Shown here: piece after piece, positions 6,339 through 15,908 of the stretch
Position numbering within the stretch: position 1 is the stretch's first letter
How the letters are laid out: every line of letters starts with the position of its first letter
Assembly (NCBI GenBank): GCA_031365665.1
Contig: JANLYO010000162.1
Location: 1 to 15,983, forward strand
Direction of reading: 5' to 3'
Source: JANYCG01 sp031365665
GTDB lineage: Bacteria > Pseudomonadota > Gammaproteobacteria > Burkholderiales > Burkholderiaceae_C
DNA length: 15,983 nucleotides
Notes under the pieces: generated by a model
Told to the model about the DNA's origin: nothing
Databases searched by the model: none
What the model saw: only the letters and a program-made list of their open reading frames with translations
Made by a program: the position numbers and the translations under genes

Positions 6339-8417
6339 CTATTTACCCAAAACCTTTTCCACCGTCTCCGCCACATTCTCGGCCGTGAAGCCAAAGTGTT
6401 TGAACAAAACCGGCGCGGGAGCGGATTCACCGTAGGTGTCGATGCCGACCACCGCCGCGCAGCCATATTTCCACCAGCCGTCTGTGACGCCCATTTCGAC
6501 TGCGATGCGCGGAACACCGGCGGGCAACACGGCGGTTTTGTAGGCCTCGGTCTGTCTGTCGAAAGTCGTGGTGCTGGGCATTGAGACGACACGCACCGCG
6601 ATTTTTTTGGTCGCCAACAGCGCTTGGGCGGCAATGGCCAAGGGAACTTCCGAGCCGGTGGCGATGATGACCGCTCGGGCTTTTTTCTTGAGCCCGACCA
6701 TGGACGGCTCGGCCAATACATAGGCGCCTTTGTTGACCGCGTCCAATCCGTAGGCATCTGCATTCGCGGCGGCTGCGACAGACGTGCCCTTGGGCGTATA
6801 GGCGATGTTCTGGCGGCTCAGCAGCAGTGCCGCGGGCCTTGCTTTGTTTTGCAACGCGACGGCCCAGGCAACGGCGGTTTCTGCTGTGTCCGCCGGGCGC
6901 CAGACATCCAGATTGGGAATCAAACGCAGCGATGCGGCGTGTTCTACCGACTGGTGTGTCGGGCCGTCTTCACCCAAGCCAATGCTGTCGTGCGTGAACA
7001 CATGGATCACGCGCAACTTCATCAGCGCCGCCATGCGGATGGCATTGCGGCTGTAGTCGCTGAAGGTGAGAAAGGTGCCGCCATAGGGGATGAAGCCGCC
7101 GTGCAGGGCCACGCCGTTCATGATGGCCGCCATGCCGAATTCGCGCACGCCATAGTTGATGTGGCGACCGCCAGTTTTGGAGCCGTCGGCATTGGTGGTT
7201 TGCACAACCTCGCCAGCGAAGTCAAAACGCAGGCTCGGCGTGGACTTGGTGTTGGTGAGATTCGAGCCGGTCAGGTCGGCGCTGCCACCCAGCATTTCGG
7301 GCAGCGCAGCAGTGAAGGCTTCCAGCGCGAGCTGGCTGGCTTTGCGTGAGGCCACGGTTTCCTTCTTTTCGTCGGCGGCGATTACGACATCGACGGCAGT
7401 TTGGGCAAAGCCTTTGGGCAGCTCGCCGTGCATGCGGCGCCACAACTCCACAGCCAGCGCGGGGTGGTCTTTCGCGTAGGCATCGAAGGCGGCGTTCCAG
7501 GTCTTTTCAACCGCAGCCCCAGCGGCTTTGGCGTCCCAGTCGGCATACACGCTGGCGGGGATTTCAAACGGCGCCGACGTCCAGCCCAGCGCTTCGCGCG
7601 TGAGCTTGATCTCTTCTGCACCCAGCGGTTCGCCATGCGCTTTGGACGTATTCGCGCGGTTCGGGCTGCCCTTGCCGATGCTGGTCTTGCAGATGACGAG
7701 CGTCGGTTTTTCGGGGCTGTTTTTGGCGTCGGCAATGGCTTTCGAGACGATTGCGGAATCCTGCCCATCCACCGGGCCAATCACGTTCCAGCCATACGCC
7801 GCGAAGCGCTGCGCCGTGTTGTCAATGAACCAGGGCGCCACTTGCCCATCGATGCTGATGCCGTTGTCGTCATACAGCGCCACGAGTTTGTTGAGTTTCC
7901 AGGCGCCTGCCAGGGCAGCGGCCTCGTGGCTGATGCCCTCCATCAGGCAGCCGTCGCCCAGGAACACATAGGTGTGGTGGTCTACGACGGCATGGCCGTC
8001 ACGGTTGAACTCTTTGGCCAGAAGTTTTTCAGCCAGCGCCATGCCCACGGCGTTGGTAAGGCCTTGGCCGAGCGGGCCGGTCGTCGTCTCCACACCCGGT
8101 GTGATGCCCATTTCAGGATGGCCGGCGGTTTTGCTGTGCAGTTGGCGGAAGTTTTTCAACTCGGCCATGGGCAGCTTGTAGCCCGTCAGGTGCAACACGG
8201 CGTAGATCAACATGGAGCCATGCCCGTTGGAAAGCACAAAGCGGTCGCGGTTGATCCAGTGCGGATTGGCCGGGTTGTGCTGCAAGTGGCTGCCCCACAA
8301 TGCGACAGCCATATCGGCCATGCCCATGGGCGCACCGGGGTGGCCCGAGTTGGCTTGTTGCACGGCGTCCATTGCCAACGCACGAATTGCGTTGGCCATC
8401 ATTTGAGTGTTGGCCAT
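6339..8417 (-). CDS. tkt: Transketolase
   Basis: Thiamine-diphosphate enzyme that moves two-carbon ketol units between sugar phosphates in the pentose phosphate pathway and the Calvin cycle. From the ATG at 8417 the protein has 692 residues. The residues match E. coli TktA numbering: His26 (NSGHPGAP), His66 (SNGHGSML), His100 (TAGHPE), the ThDP motif GDG with Asp155, and Asn185. The catalytic-Glu motif GLGEDGPTHQ lies further on, and the C-terminal domain ends EKVLGK. The open frame extends 44 codons further upstream (to 8549), but that extension lacks family similarity, so MANTQMMANAIRALAMDA is taken as the start; GGAAA nearby is a weak ribosome binding site. The broken RM pair and gap lie directly downstream on the same strand. 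It is intact. Confidence 0.96.
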   Translation of the reverse strand: MANTQMMANAIRALAMDAVQQANSGHPGAPMGMADMAVALWGSHLQHNPANPHWINRDRFVLSNGHGSMLIYAVLHLTGYKLPMAELKNFRQLHSKTAGHPEMGITPGVETTTGPLGQGLTNAVGMALAEKLLAKEFNRDGHAVVDHHTYVFLGDGCLMEGISHEAAALAGAWKLNKLVALYDDNGISIDGQVAPWFIDNTAQRFAAYGWNVIGPVDGQDSAIVSKAIADAKNSPEKPTLVICKTSIGKGSPNRANTSKAHGEPLGAEEIKLTREALGWTSAPFEIPASVYADWDAKAAGAAVEKTWNAAFDAYAKDHPALAVELWRRMHGELPKGFAQTAVDVVIAADEKKETVASRKASQLALEAFTAALPEMLGGSADLTGSNLTNTKSTPSLRFDFAGEVVQTTNADGSKTGGRHINYGVREFGMAAIMNGVALHGGFIPYGGTFLTFSDYSRNAIRMAALMKLRVIHVFTHDSIGLGEDGPTHQSVEHAASLRLIPNLDVWRPADTAETAVAWAVALQNKARPAALLLSRQNIAYTPKGTSVAAAANADAYGLDAVNKGAYVLAEPSMVGLKKKARAVIIATGSEVPLAIAAQALLATKKIAVRVVSMPSTTTFDRQTEAYKTAVLPAGVPRIAVEMGVTDGWWKYGCAAVVGIDTYGESAPAPVLFKHFGFTAENVAETVEKVLGK

Positions 8418-8571
8418 CAGGGTTTCCGGGATAGAGGGAGCAGCTAGCTGGGGTAAACCCGAGATTTTAGCGAGGTAACGCCTGCTCCCACCGCTCCCCC
8501 CGTTTGAGGGGTAGGCCAAACCCGCCCTTGCTTCTAAACTCAAGCGCATCCACTCTCAGCAAGGGCCCGCC
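8418..8571. promoter_or_regulatory. Divergent intergenic region between tkt and the lipoprotein gene
   Basis: These 154 bases must hold the promoters of both divergent genes. On the minus strand a TAAAAT (8469-8464) about 46 bases before the tkt ATG could be a -10 box, but no convincing -35 box is seen. A 10-base palindrome cagctagctg (8441-8450) and a gggt-aa-accc dyad (8451-8460) lie between it and tkt and could bind a regulator. All of this is weak pattern evidence. Confidence 0.35.
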
Positions 8572-9519
8572 ATGCGATTCTCATTTTTGACAACACTGCT
8601 TGCCGTAATAGCCGCCGCTTTGATGACCTCCTGCGGTGGTGGCAGCAGCAGCGCACCAGCCACGCCAACCACCACCATCAGCGGCACAGCCGCCAAAGGC
8701 CCGGTCAACGGCGCAGCCGTCACCGTGAAAGACGCCGCAACCGGCGCGGTTTTGGGCGCCACCACCACCGGCGCGGGCGGCGCTTACAAGCTTGACATCG
8801 TCTTTTCGGGCGACGTGATCGTGGAAGTCAGTGGCGGCACCTACACCGATGAAGCCACTGGCGCCTCAACGCCGCTGACGACGCCCATGAAAGTTGTGCT
8901 CGCCGCCAATGGCGGCACGGTCACCGGCGTGGTCACGCCGTTGACCACCATGGCTTTCAACAGTGCCTTTGGCACGGGCGCCAAGCCGACTTCTGCGGGA
9001 TTCAAAACCGTGGCAGCAGCGCTGGCAGCGCAGTTCAAGCTCGTCGGCGTTGATCTCTCTGGCACCGTGCCCACCGTCGGTGGCAGCACGGATGCCTACG
9101 GCAAGGTGTTGGCTGGCATTTCCCGCTACCTGAAAGACAACGGCGTCGCGCTGGGCAGCCTGATTTCTTCTGCACTCTCCAACGGCCAATGGACGGCTTT
9201 CTCTGGCTCCTTTGCAGCGGCCTACAACGCGGCCAACCCTGGCACGCCGATTACCTTCGCTTTTGACGGCAGCAAATTGACGGTCGGCGGAACTGGCGCC
9301 GGCGGCGGCACCGGCACGTGTGGCGTCACCGTCAGTGGCACCGTCAACAACTTGCCGATCAGTCAAAACGTCTGCGTCAGCGGGATTGCAGCAGGTTCCT
9401 GCTCCAGCGGCAATTCCAGCCTGGCTGGCGCATTGCCGAATATTCCGGGCGCGGTGAGCCTGACTTACACCTATTCGCCAACCTGCGCACCGGGCGCTAC
9501 GCTCATCACCCTGAACTGA
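8572..9519 (+). CDS. Secreted lipoprotein of unknown function
   Basis: This 315-residue protein begins with a signal peptide (MRFSFLTTLLAVIAAALMTS) followed by Cys21 and GGGSSS, which is a lipobox with an unusual Met at -3 and a flexible Ser/Gly spacer. Residues about 36-90 look like a small Ig- or carboxypeptidase-regulatory-like beta domain (ISGTAAKGPVNGAAVTV). A helical middle part follows (about 140-225). A glycine-rich hinge (239-248, GGTGAGGGTG) leads to a short C-terminal domain with Cys at 250, 268, 277 and 305, which could form two disulfides in the periplasm or outside the cell. I recognise no enzyme motif. It is transcribed away from tkt and followed by a good terminator at 9546-9572, so it is probably a single-gene unit. 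An outer membrane-attached surface protein is the likeliest setting. Confidence 0.75.
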   Translation: MRFSFLTTLLAVIAAALMTSCGGGSSSAPATPTTTISGTAAKGPVNGAAVTVKDAATGAVLGATTTGAGGAYKLDIVFSGDVIVEVSGGTYTDEATGASTPLTTPMKVVLAANGGTVTGVVTPLTTMAFNSAFGTGAKPTSAGFKTVAAALAAQFKLVGVDLSGTVPTVGGSTDAYGKVLAGISRYLKDNGVALGSLISSALSNGQWTAFSGSFAAAYNAANPGTPITFAFDGSKLTVGGTGAGGGTGTCGVTVSGTVNNLPISQNVCVSGIAAGSCSSGNSSLAGALPNIPGAVSLTYTYSPTCAPGATLITLN

Positions 9520-9545
9520 TCGAGCAGGTGCCAAGCTGACGGCAT

Positions 9546-9572
9546 GGCCACCTGCGGGTGGCCCTTGTTTTT
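9546..9572 (+). terminator. Rho-independent terminator after the lipoprotein gene
   Basis: The stem ggccacc (9546-9552) pairs with ggtggcc (9557-9563) across a 4-base loop and is followed by cttg and five T's ending at 9572. It lies 27 bases after the lipoprotein stop and 21 bases before the murU start, separating the two genes. Confidence 0.8.
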
Positions 9573-9592
9573 GGGGCCGCGATAATTCGGCT

Positions 9593-10408
9593 ATGCCGAC
9601 GCCTGCCCAAGCCATCGTCCTCGCCGCCGGGCGCGGTGAACGCATGCGGCCCCTCACCGACACCTGCCCCAAACCGCTCCTGCCAGTGCATGGCAAACCG
9701 CTGATGCAATGGGCAATGGAGGCGCTGGCGCGCGGTGGCATCCAGCGCGTGGTGATCAACACCGCCTGGCTGGGTGAGCAGATCGAGCACACGTTCGGCT
9801 CAAGGTTTCGCGATGAAAGTGGCAAATTGCCGTCGCTTGATAAGCACAATACGCTGCTCAATTCTGAGCAAATGGGCGTATTTACTTCCATCATCTATTC
9901 CCACGAAGGCCGTGATTTCGGCGGTGCGCTGGAAACGGCGGGCGGCATCGTGCGTGTTTTGCCGCTTTTGGATGATGTGTTTTGGGTGCTTGCGGGTGAC
10001 GTGTTCGCCCCCGATTTTCAATTTGCGGAGTCTGCCGTCAATGCCTTTCGGGCCAGTGGCCAGCTCGCCCACCTGTGGCTCGTGCCCAACCCCGAGCACA
10101 ATCCTCGGGGTGATTTTGGCCTGGCGGCCAACGGGCTTGTCTTGAACTTGCCAAAAGACGCGCCAGAACCGAAATTCACCTACAGCACGATAGGCTTGTA
10201 CCATCGCGACCTGTTTGCGCTCCCTTTTTGCGCCATCCCCCGCGGCAATGCCCAAGGCGTGAAAGCCGCTTTGGCACCTCTCTTGCGCGCCGCCATGGAC
10301 CAAGGCCGGGTGACGGGCGAGCGGTTTGACGGCCGCTGGGTTGACGTCGGCACACCCGAGCGGCTCCAATGGCTGAACCAAATTGAAAATACGCCGAAAA
10401 TGGGCTAA
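9593..10408 (+). CDS. murU: N-acetylmuramate alpha-1-phosphate uridylyltransferase (MurU-like)
   Basis: MurU makes UDP-MurNAc from MurNAc-1-phosphate and UTP in the peptidoglycan recycling route that bypasses de novo synthesis. The 271-residue protein shows the nucleotidyltransferase signature AAGRGERMRPLT (11-22), PKPLLP (26-31), LETAGG (113-118), the metal-binding GD (135-136) and a WVDVGTPERL end. This fits the MurU branch, but RmlA- or GlmU-type sugar nucleotidyltransferases share the fold. Residues about 70-105 are longer than the short loop I recall in MurU proteins. The ATG at 9593 fits the family N-terminus, although no strong ribosome binding site is visible. The usual partner kinase gene amgK is not next to it; a terminator and a lipoprotein gene lie upstream and pepP lies downstream. 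Confidence 0.8.
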   Translation: MPTPAQAIVLAAGRGERMRPLTDTCPKPLLPVHGKPLMQWAMEALARGGIQRVVINTAWLGEQIEHTFGSRFRDESGKLPSLDKHNTLLNSEQMGVFTSIIYSHEGRDFGGALETAGGIVRVLPLLDDVFWVLAGDVFAPDFQFAESAVNAFRASGQLAHLWLVPNPEHNPRGDFGLAANGLVLNLPKDAPEPKFTYSTIGLYHRDLFALPFCAIPRGNAQGVKAALAPLLRAAMDQGRVTGERFDGRWVDVGTPERLQWLNQIENTPKMG

Positions 10409-10437
10409 GGAAGCGCGGATTTGTTCCTCGCGCTTCC
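10409..10437 (+). terminator. Strong inverted repeat directly after murU
   Basis: ggaagcgcg (10409-10417) and cgcgcttcc (10429-10437) pair perfectly over 9 bases with an 11-base loop, starting at the base after the murU stop. No T-run follows in either direction. It may be a Rho-assisted terminator, an mRNA 3' stabiliser, or a processing site before pepP. Confidence 0.5.
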
Positions 10438-10467
10438 CTAAACCCGCCACTCCTGAATGATGCTGCC

Positions 10468-11850
<1,383 letters not shown>

Positions 11851-11890
11851 AGGCAAAGCGCAAACCGCAGCAATGAGGCCGGTGCACATG

Positions 11891-11910
11891 AGGGCAATTA
11901 GCCCTTGTTT
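11891..11910 (+). terminator. Weak terminator-like stem after pepP
   Basis: A 5-base stem agggc/gccct (11891-11895 and 11901-11905) with a 5-base loop is followed by tgttt. It lies 40 bases after the pepP stop. The stem is short, so this is only a candidate. Confidence 0.3.
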
Positions 11911-12023
11911 GTGCCGTTTTTCAAAGCTTAAGGCACCGTGCGCAGCGAGGACAATGGGCGATTGGCAGCCACGCTGCTTATCGGATTCATTTGACCGCAG
12001 AGTCGAATTTCAAGGAGTTCACC

Positions 12024-12407
12024 ATGCCCAGCCCACAGACCCTGGAACGATTCATCGCCCGCGTGGAAGACAACCGGCACGTCGAGGCGATCAAAGAGTT
12101 CTACACCGAACAAGCCTCCATGCAGGAAAACCAGGGCGAGCCCCGGCTCGGGCGGGCCGCATTGGTGGCCGGTGAAGAACGTGTGATGGCGCGGGTGAAG
12201 TCGGTCAGCTCACAGTGTGTGCGGCCCGTGTTGGTCAACGGCGACCATGTGGTGATCCGCTGGGTGTTCAACTTCGAGTGGCTCGATGGCTCCCACATGC
12301 GCATGGAAGAGTTGGCCTGGCAACGCTGGGAGGGCGAGGAGATCGCTCAGGAGACCTTCTTCTACGATCCGGCGCAACGCAGGCCGGAGCGCCCTCAGGC
12401 GCAATAA
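12024..12407 (+). CDS. NTF2-like / SnoaL-like domain protein
   Basis: This protein of 127 residues (MPSPQTLERFIARVEDNRH...) has the helix-helix-strand layout and length of NTF2/SnoaL-like proteins: an N-terminal helix, an EFYTEQASMQE segment, then alternating strands such as HVVIRWVFNFEWLDG and MRMEELAWQRWEG. The fold serves isomerases, hydrolases and binding proteins; no substrate can be given. AAGGAG lies 6 bases before the ATG at 12024, which decides this start over a TTG 11 codons upstream. The stretch 11851-12023 before it holds only a weak terminator-like stem. It is followed by an abrupt change to very AT-rich DNA. Confidence 0.75.
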   Translation: MPSPQTLERFIARVEDNRHVEAIKEFYTEQASMQENQGEPRLGRAALVAGEERVMARVKSVSSQCVRPVLVNGDHVVIRWVFNFEWLDGSHMRMEELAWQRWEGEEIAQETFFYDPAQRRPERPQAQ

Positions 12408-12560
12408 ATAAGTTGGATAGAAAACTATAAATATATTTCGCTATTGGGCCACGTAAATATTATATTTATTGCTATTAAATAATTACTATAATTGATTTAT
12501 TTTAATTGAAATTTCTTGTTTAAATGCTAAATATTAGTATATTTTTCAATCAATCAAATC
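12408..12560. other. Extremely AT-rich non-coding island
   Basis: Directly after the NTF2-like stop, about 150 bases consist mostly of A and T (for example 12468-12520, with only isolated G or C), in a segment otherwise rich in GC. No open frame, clear repeat array or tRNA is seen. It may be a foreign remnant, a site bound by xenogeneic silencers, or an insertion scar. The 3' edge fades near 12560, where normal composition and the MFS remnant begin. Confidence 0.7.
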
Positions 12561-12610
12561 GAGGCAATTTGCGCCCATTCGCAGATCAATCGCACCGTTC
12601 ATCACGCAGT

Positions 12611-13245
12611 TCAATCCCGTTGTAGATGCCGCCCGCGTCCTGCCCAAAATATTCCCGCTGCGGCCGCCGTGGCCAGGCCCAACGCGAGCCCGGCCCACTG
12701 CTTGCCCAAACTTGGAGCGAGCAGGGAGTACAGATGGGTGAGCAAACCAATCTGCGCAAACAAACCCAGCGCCATGCCCAAGACCAGCGTCACAAAGGCG
12801 GGGCACGCCATAGTTTGCGCACCGGCTCACGCGCTGCGGCTTGGGCCCGCGCACCGGCAGGCACGCTGACGCTTGCATTCATCTGTCGGTTCGCCTGCGC
12901 GCCACCTGCAAACCCGTCCGCTTCAAGCCCCTTGCTGTGCGGCGAGTGCGAAAGCACGGTGCGCGCCAGCACCGCAATAGCCACGACCATGATGCCGCCC
13001 AGCGTCACCTTCGGCAGGCCAAACCGTGCGTGCAGCCGGGGCAAGTTCACGATCGCCACAGCACCAAACAGAAAGTGCAGGGTGACGGCAGCCGACGTCA
13101 AGGCCAGCGACCAGCCGCGCGCGTCCTGCACGGTTTTGAGGTAAATCGACGGGCCATAAAAGCCCAGGCCCCAACTGAACACGGCCATCACAAAAGCGGC
13201 GGCGACCACCGTCCAGCCGTAAAAACGTGGCACGTGGGAAGTCAA
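12611..13245 (-). pseudogene. MFS transporter pseudogene with internal deletion and frameshifts
   Basis: The minus strand opens like an MFS permease at TTG 13245 (LTSHVPRFYGWTVVAAAFVM). It gives a first membrane segment, a second around WSLALTSAAVTLHFLFGAVA, and a third around VTLGGIMVVAIAVLA. Segments 4-6 are then missing. The frame passes into a central-loop-like stretch (EPVRKLWR) and stops near 12790. In the next frame, after a run of four C's, similarity resumes as AFVTLVLGMALGLFAQIGLL and LYSLLAPSLGKQWAGLALGL, a typical seventh-eighth segment, and ends at 12611. The rest of the second half is absent. At least one deletion and one frameshift are needed to explain it. It runs divergently from the serine hydrolase gene, so it may once have moved a related substrate (inference). 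Confidence 0.75.
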
Positions 13246-13403
13246 GGGGGCGCCCGCATAGAGGGGGGAAATCGTTGGGCTGGTTTGACAATGCCAGCCG
13301 GGCCACGGCCGAAAGCGCGGCATGCAGGCGCTGTCCCCATCGTACCAAGACCCGGCTGGGGATGCCCAGTACACTGGCTCTCCACCCTTCACTGGAGACT
13401 TTG

Positions 13404-14678
13404 ATGCCCGCTGGAATGCTCACGTTTGACGGTGTTCAGTACCTCGATGGCCACGCCTCAGACCCGGTGCGCATGGGCTGGATGGCGGGCTCGCCGCCGC
13501 CTGCGGGCCAACAGGTGCGTTTTGAAGATGATGCAACTTTGGGATTCCCGCAAAATCGCTGGACGCTTTCCCACACGCGCGAGCTCCTACCCACCGCCGC
13601 CGTGCGCCGGGGTGCGAAACCTGCCAGTGATCTGGGCGCCATCAACACGGCCACACAAGCAGCCATTGACGCGCTGCAATTCAAGGACATGCAGGGCGGC
13701 CAGCGCCTCTGGGCCGACACGCTGGCCGATACCTACACCGACGGCATTGTGGTGCTGCACAAAGGCAAACGGGTGTATGAAAAGTACCTGGGCATCTTGC
13801 AAGCCCACACCGCACACAGCTGTTTTTCAATCACCAAGTCCTACGCGGCCACCCTGTGCGCCACGCTCGTGCACGAAGGCGTGCTCGACGACACCAAGCT
13901 CATCCCGCGCTACCTGCCCGAAATGGCCAACACCGCCTACGCCGACGCCACGCTGCGCCAGGTGATGGACATGCAGATCGGCGTGAAATACTCCGAGTTG
14001 TACTCCGACCCCAACGCCGAGATTTGGGCGGCGGCCCGCGCCGCCGGTTTGCGAACCAAAGGCCCCAACTACAACGGCCCGCCAACGATGTACGATTTTC
14101 TGCTCACCCTCAAGAAAGAAGGTGAACACGGCCAGGCCTTCGCCTACAAAACCGTCAACACCGACTTGATGTGCTGGATCATGAAACGCGTCACCGGGCA
14201 GGGTTTGGCCGAGATGCTCAGTGAACGCATTTGGCAAAAACTCGGCTGCGAGGAAGACGCTTTCATCAGCGTCGATTCCATCGGCGTGCCCTTTGGCGGC
14301 GGGGGCCTCAACGCCGCGTTGCGCGACATGGCACGTTTTGGCGAGATGATGCGATGTGGCGGCTCTTTTGGGGGCCAGCAAGTCATACCCGAAGCCGTGG
14401 TGGCCGACTGCAACCGGGGCGCTGACCCGGCCAGGTTCGCCAAGGCGGGTTACACCCTGCTGCCCGGCTACAGCTACCGCAACATGTGGTGGGTGACCCA
14501 CAACGAACACAGCGCCTTCGAGGGGCGCGGCATCCATGGCCAGCGCCTCTACATCGCACCCAAAGCGGACTTGGTGGTGGCGCGTTTTGCCTCGCACCCG
14601 ATTGCCGCCAGCGCGGCGAATGACCCGATCACGATTCCTGCATTCATCGCGCTGGGAAATTTTCTGAACAGAGGATAG
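13404..14678 (+). CDS. Serine hydrolase of the beta-lactamase / penicillin-binding protein fold (NylB-like)
   Basis: The 424-residue protein has the SxxK nucleophile motif S142-I-T-K145 (HSCFSITKSYAA). A Tyr-containing motif follows in AYKTVNTDLM, and HGQ in GRGIHGQRLYI takes the place of the KTG triad. This places it with class C beta-lactamase-like esterases and amidases such as 6-aminohexanoate-dimer hydrolase, rather than true beta-lactamases. No signal peptide is seen, which points to the cytoplasm. The open frame extends upstream to 13227, but GGAG 7 bases before ATG 13404 and the loss of similarity beyond it support this start. The next gene, an epoxide hydrolase, begins 6 bases after its stop, so the two form an operon. 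The substrate is unknown. Confidence 0.85.
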   Translation: MPAGMLTFDGVQYLDGHASDPVRMGWMAGSPPPAGQQVRFEDDATLGFPQNRWTLSHTRELLPTAAVRRGAKPASDLGAINTATQAAIDALQFKDMQGGQRLWADTLADTYTDGIVVLHKGKRVYEKYLGILQAHTAHSCFSITKSYAATLCATLVHEGVLDDTKLIPRYLPEMANTAYADATLRQVMDMQIGVKYSELYSDPNAEIWAAARAAGLRTKGPNYNGPPTMYDFLLTLKKEGEHGQAFAYKTVNTDLMCWIMKRVTGQGLAEMLSERIWQKLGCEEDAFISVDSIGVPFGGGGLNAALRDMARFGEMMRCGGSFGGQQVIPEAVVADCNRGADPARFAKAGYTLLPGYSYRNMWWVTHNEHSAFEGRGIHGQRLYIAPKADLVVARFASHPIAASAANDPITIPAFIALGNFLNRG

Positions 14679-14684
14679 GCCGCC

Positions 14685-15818
14685 ATGTCCGCCGTCACGC
14701 CCTTCCGCATTGATGTTGCGAACGAACTGCTGGACGATCTGCGCGCCCGCCTGCGCAACACGCGTTGGCCCGAGGCCGAACTCGTGCCGGGCTGGAGCCA
14801 GGGCGTGCCCTTACAGTGGATTCAGGACGTTTGCCGCTACTGGGCCGACGGTTACGACTGGCGCAAACACGAAGCCGCGTTGAACCGTTTTGCCCAGTTC
14901 AAAACAGAGATTGACGGGCTCGACATCCATTTCATCCACGCGCGTTCGCCCCACGAGCATGCGATGCCGCTCTTGATCACCCACGGCTGGCCGGGCTCCA
15001 TCGTGGAGTTCCACAAAGTGATCGAACCGTTGACGAACCCGACCCAATTTGGCGGCAAGGCCCAAGATGCTTTTGACATAGTCTGCCCTTCATTGCCCGG
15101 CTTCGCCTTTTCCGGCAAACCCGCCACCACCGGCTGGGGCGTCGACAAAATCGCCCAAACCTGGGCCCGCCTGATGGCGCGTTTGGGCTACGCGCGGTAC
15201 GGCGCACAAGGTGGCGACTGGGGCTCTGCCGTGACGTCGTCCATCGGAAGTTTGGATCCGGCCCATTGCGCGGGCATCCACATCACACTGGCGATGGGCC
15301 CGCCGCCGAAAATCGGGGGCGAACCCACGGCGGAAGAAAAAGTCGCGCTTCAGGGGCTTGACGCTTACCGCAAATGGGATTCCGGCTATTCCATGCAGCA
15401 GGCCACGCGCCCGCAAACACTGGGCTATGGCATCACCGATTCCCCGGCGGGCCAGGCCGCCTGGATTCTGGAGAAATTCTGGGCCTGGACAGACTGCAAC
15501 GGCCACCCGGAAAACATCCTCACGCGCGACGAGTTGCTGACCAATGTGATGCTTTATTGGGCCACCGCATCGGCCACTTCCTCAGCCCGTTTGTACTGGG
15601 AGAGTTTTGGCAAACCACGCACGCTACCTGTGAATGTGCCCACCGGCGTGGCCGTCTTCCCCAAGGAAATCATCACCCCGGTGCGCAGCTGGATGCAGGC
15701 GCGTTACAGCAACATCACCCACTGGAACGCGATGCCCAAAGGCGGCCATTTCGCCGCCTTCGAGCAGCCCGAATTGTTTGTAGAGGAAGTGCGCACGTTT
15801 TTTCGCACACTGCGTTAA
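14685..15818 (+). CDS. Epoxide hydrolase, EPHX1-like (EHN plus alpha/beta hydrolase)
   Basis: The 377-residue protein has the N-terminal EHN domain of microsomal-type epoxide hydrolases (FRIDVANELLDDLRARL and TRWPE, 7-30; W45 onward). An alpha/beta hydrolase core follows, with the oxyanion motif HGWPG (100-104), nucleophile Asp178 in GGDWGS, and His355 in PKGGHFAAFEQPE. Glu328 in FPKE is the probable charge-relay acid, and lid Tyr304 in ARLYWES would activate the epoxide. It should open epoxides to diols by an ester intermediate. AGAGG lies about 10 bases before ATG 14685. It is coupled to the serine hydrolase gene upstream, suggesting a joint catabolic or detoxifying role (inference). All catalytic residues are present. 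Confidence 0.93.
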   Translation: MSAVTPFRIDVANELLDDLRARLRNTRWPEAELVPGWSQGVPLQWIQDVCRYWADGYDWRKHEAALNRFAQFKTEIDGLDIHFIHARSPHEHAMPLLITHGWPGSIVEFHKVIEPLTNPTQFGGKAQDAFDIVCPSLPGFAFSGKPATTGWGVDKIAQTWARLMARLGYARYGAQGGDWGSAVTSSIGSLDPAHCAGIHITLAMGPPPKIGGEPTAEEKVALQGLDAYRKWDSGYSMQQATRPQTLGYGITDSPAGQAAWILEKFWAWTDCNGHPENILTRDELLTNVMLYWATASATSSARLYWESFGKPRTLPVNVPTGVAVFPKEIITPVRSWMQARYSNITHWNAMPKGGHFAAFEQPELFVEEVRTFFRTLR

Positions 15819-15908
15819 CAAGGTGCAATGAACGCGGCAAATCTAGGAGTCTGGGCGGCAGAAGCCAAATCGTGACAACAAAAATGTGAGCTGGCGCGTT
15901 ACAGGCAG

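Noticed and set aside
7401..8447. Long plus-strand open frame opposite tkt (348 codons)
   Set aside because: It is the antisense shadow of a high-GC gene, with no recognisable motif and low-complexity His/Gly/Arg composition; tkt on the other strand is certain.
8866..9894. Minus-strand open frame of 342 codons across the lipoprotein gene, the terminator and murU
   Set aside because: It crosses a clear terminator and two supported plus-strand genes and shows no family similarity.
12408..12560. Replication origin or CRISPR leader in the AT-rich island
   Set aside because: No repeated iterons, no DnaA-box cluster and no repeat-spacer pattern could be seen; only composition is unusual.
12546..12878. 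Minus-strand open frame of 110 codons at the end of the MFS remnant
   Set aside because: It is out of frame with the recognisable transporter segments and has no similarity I can identify.
13827..14597. Minus-strand open frame of 256 codons opposite the serine hydrolase gene
   Set aside because: Shadow of a GC-rich coding sequence; no signal of its own.
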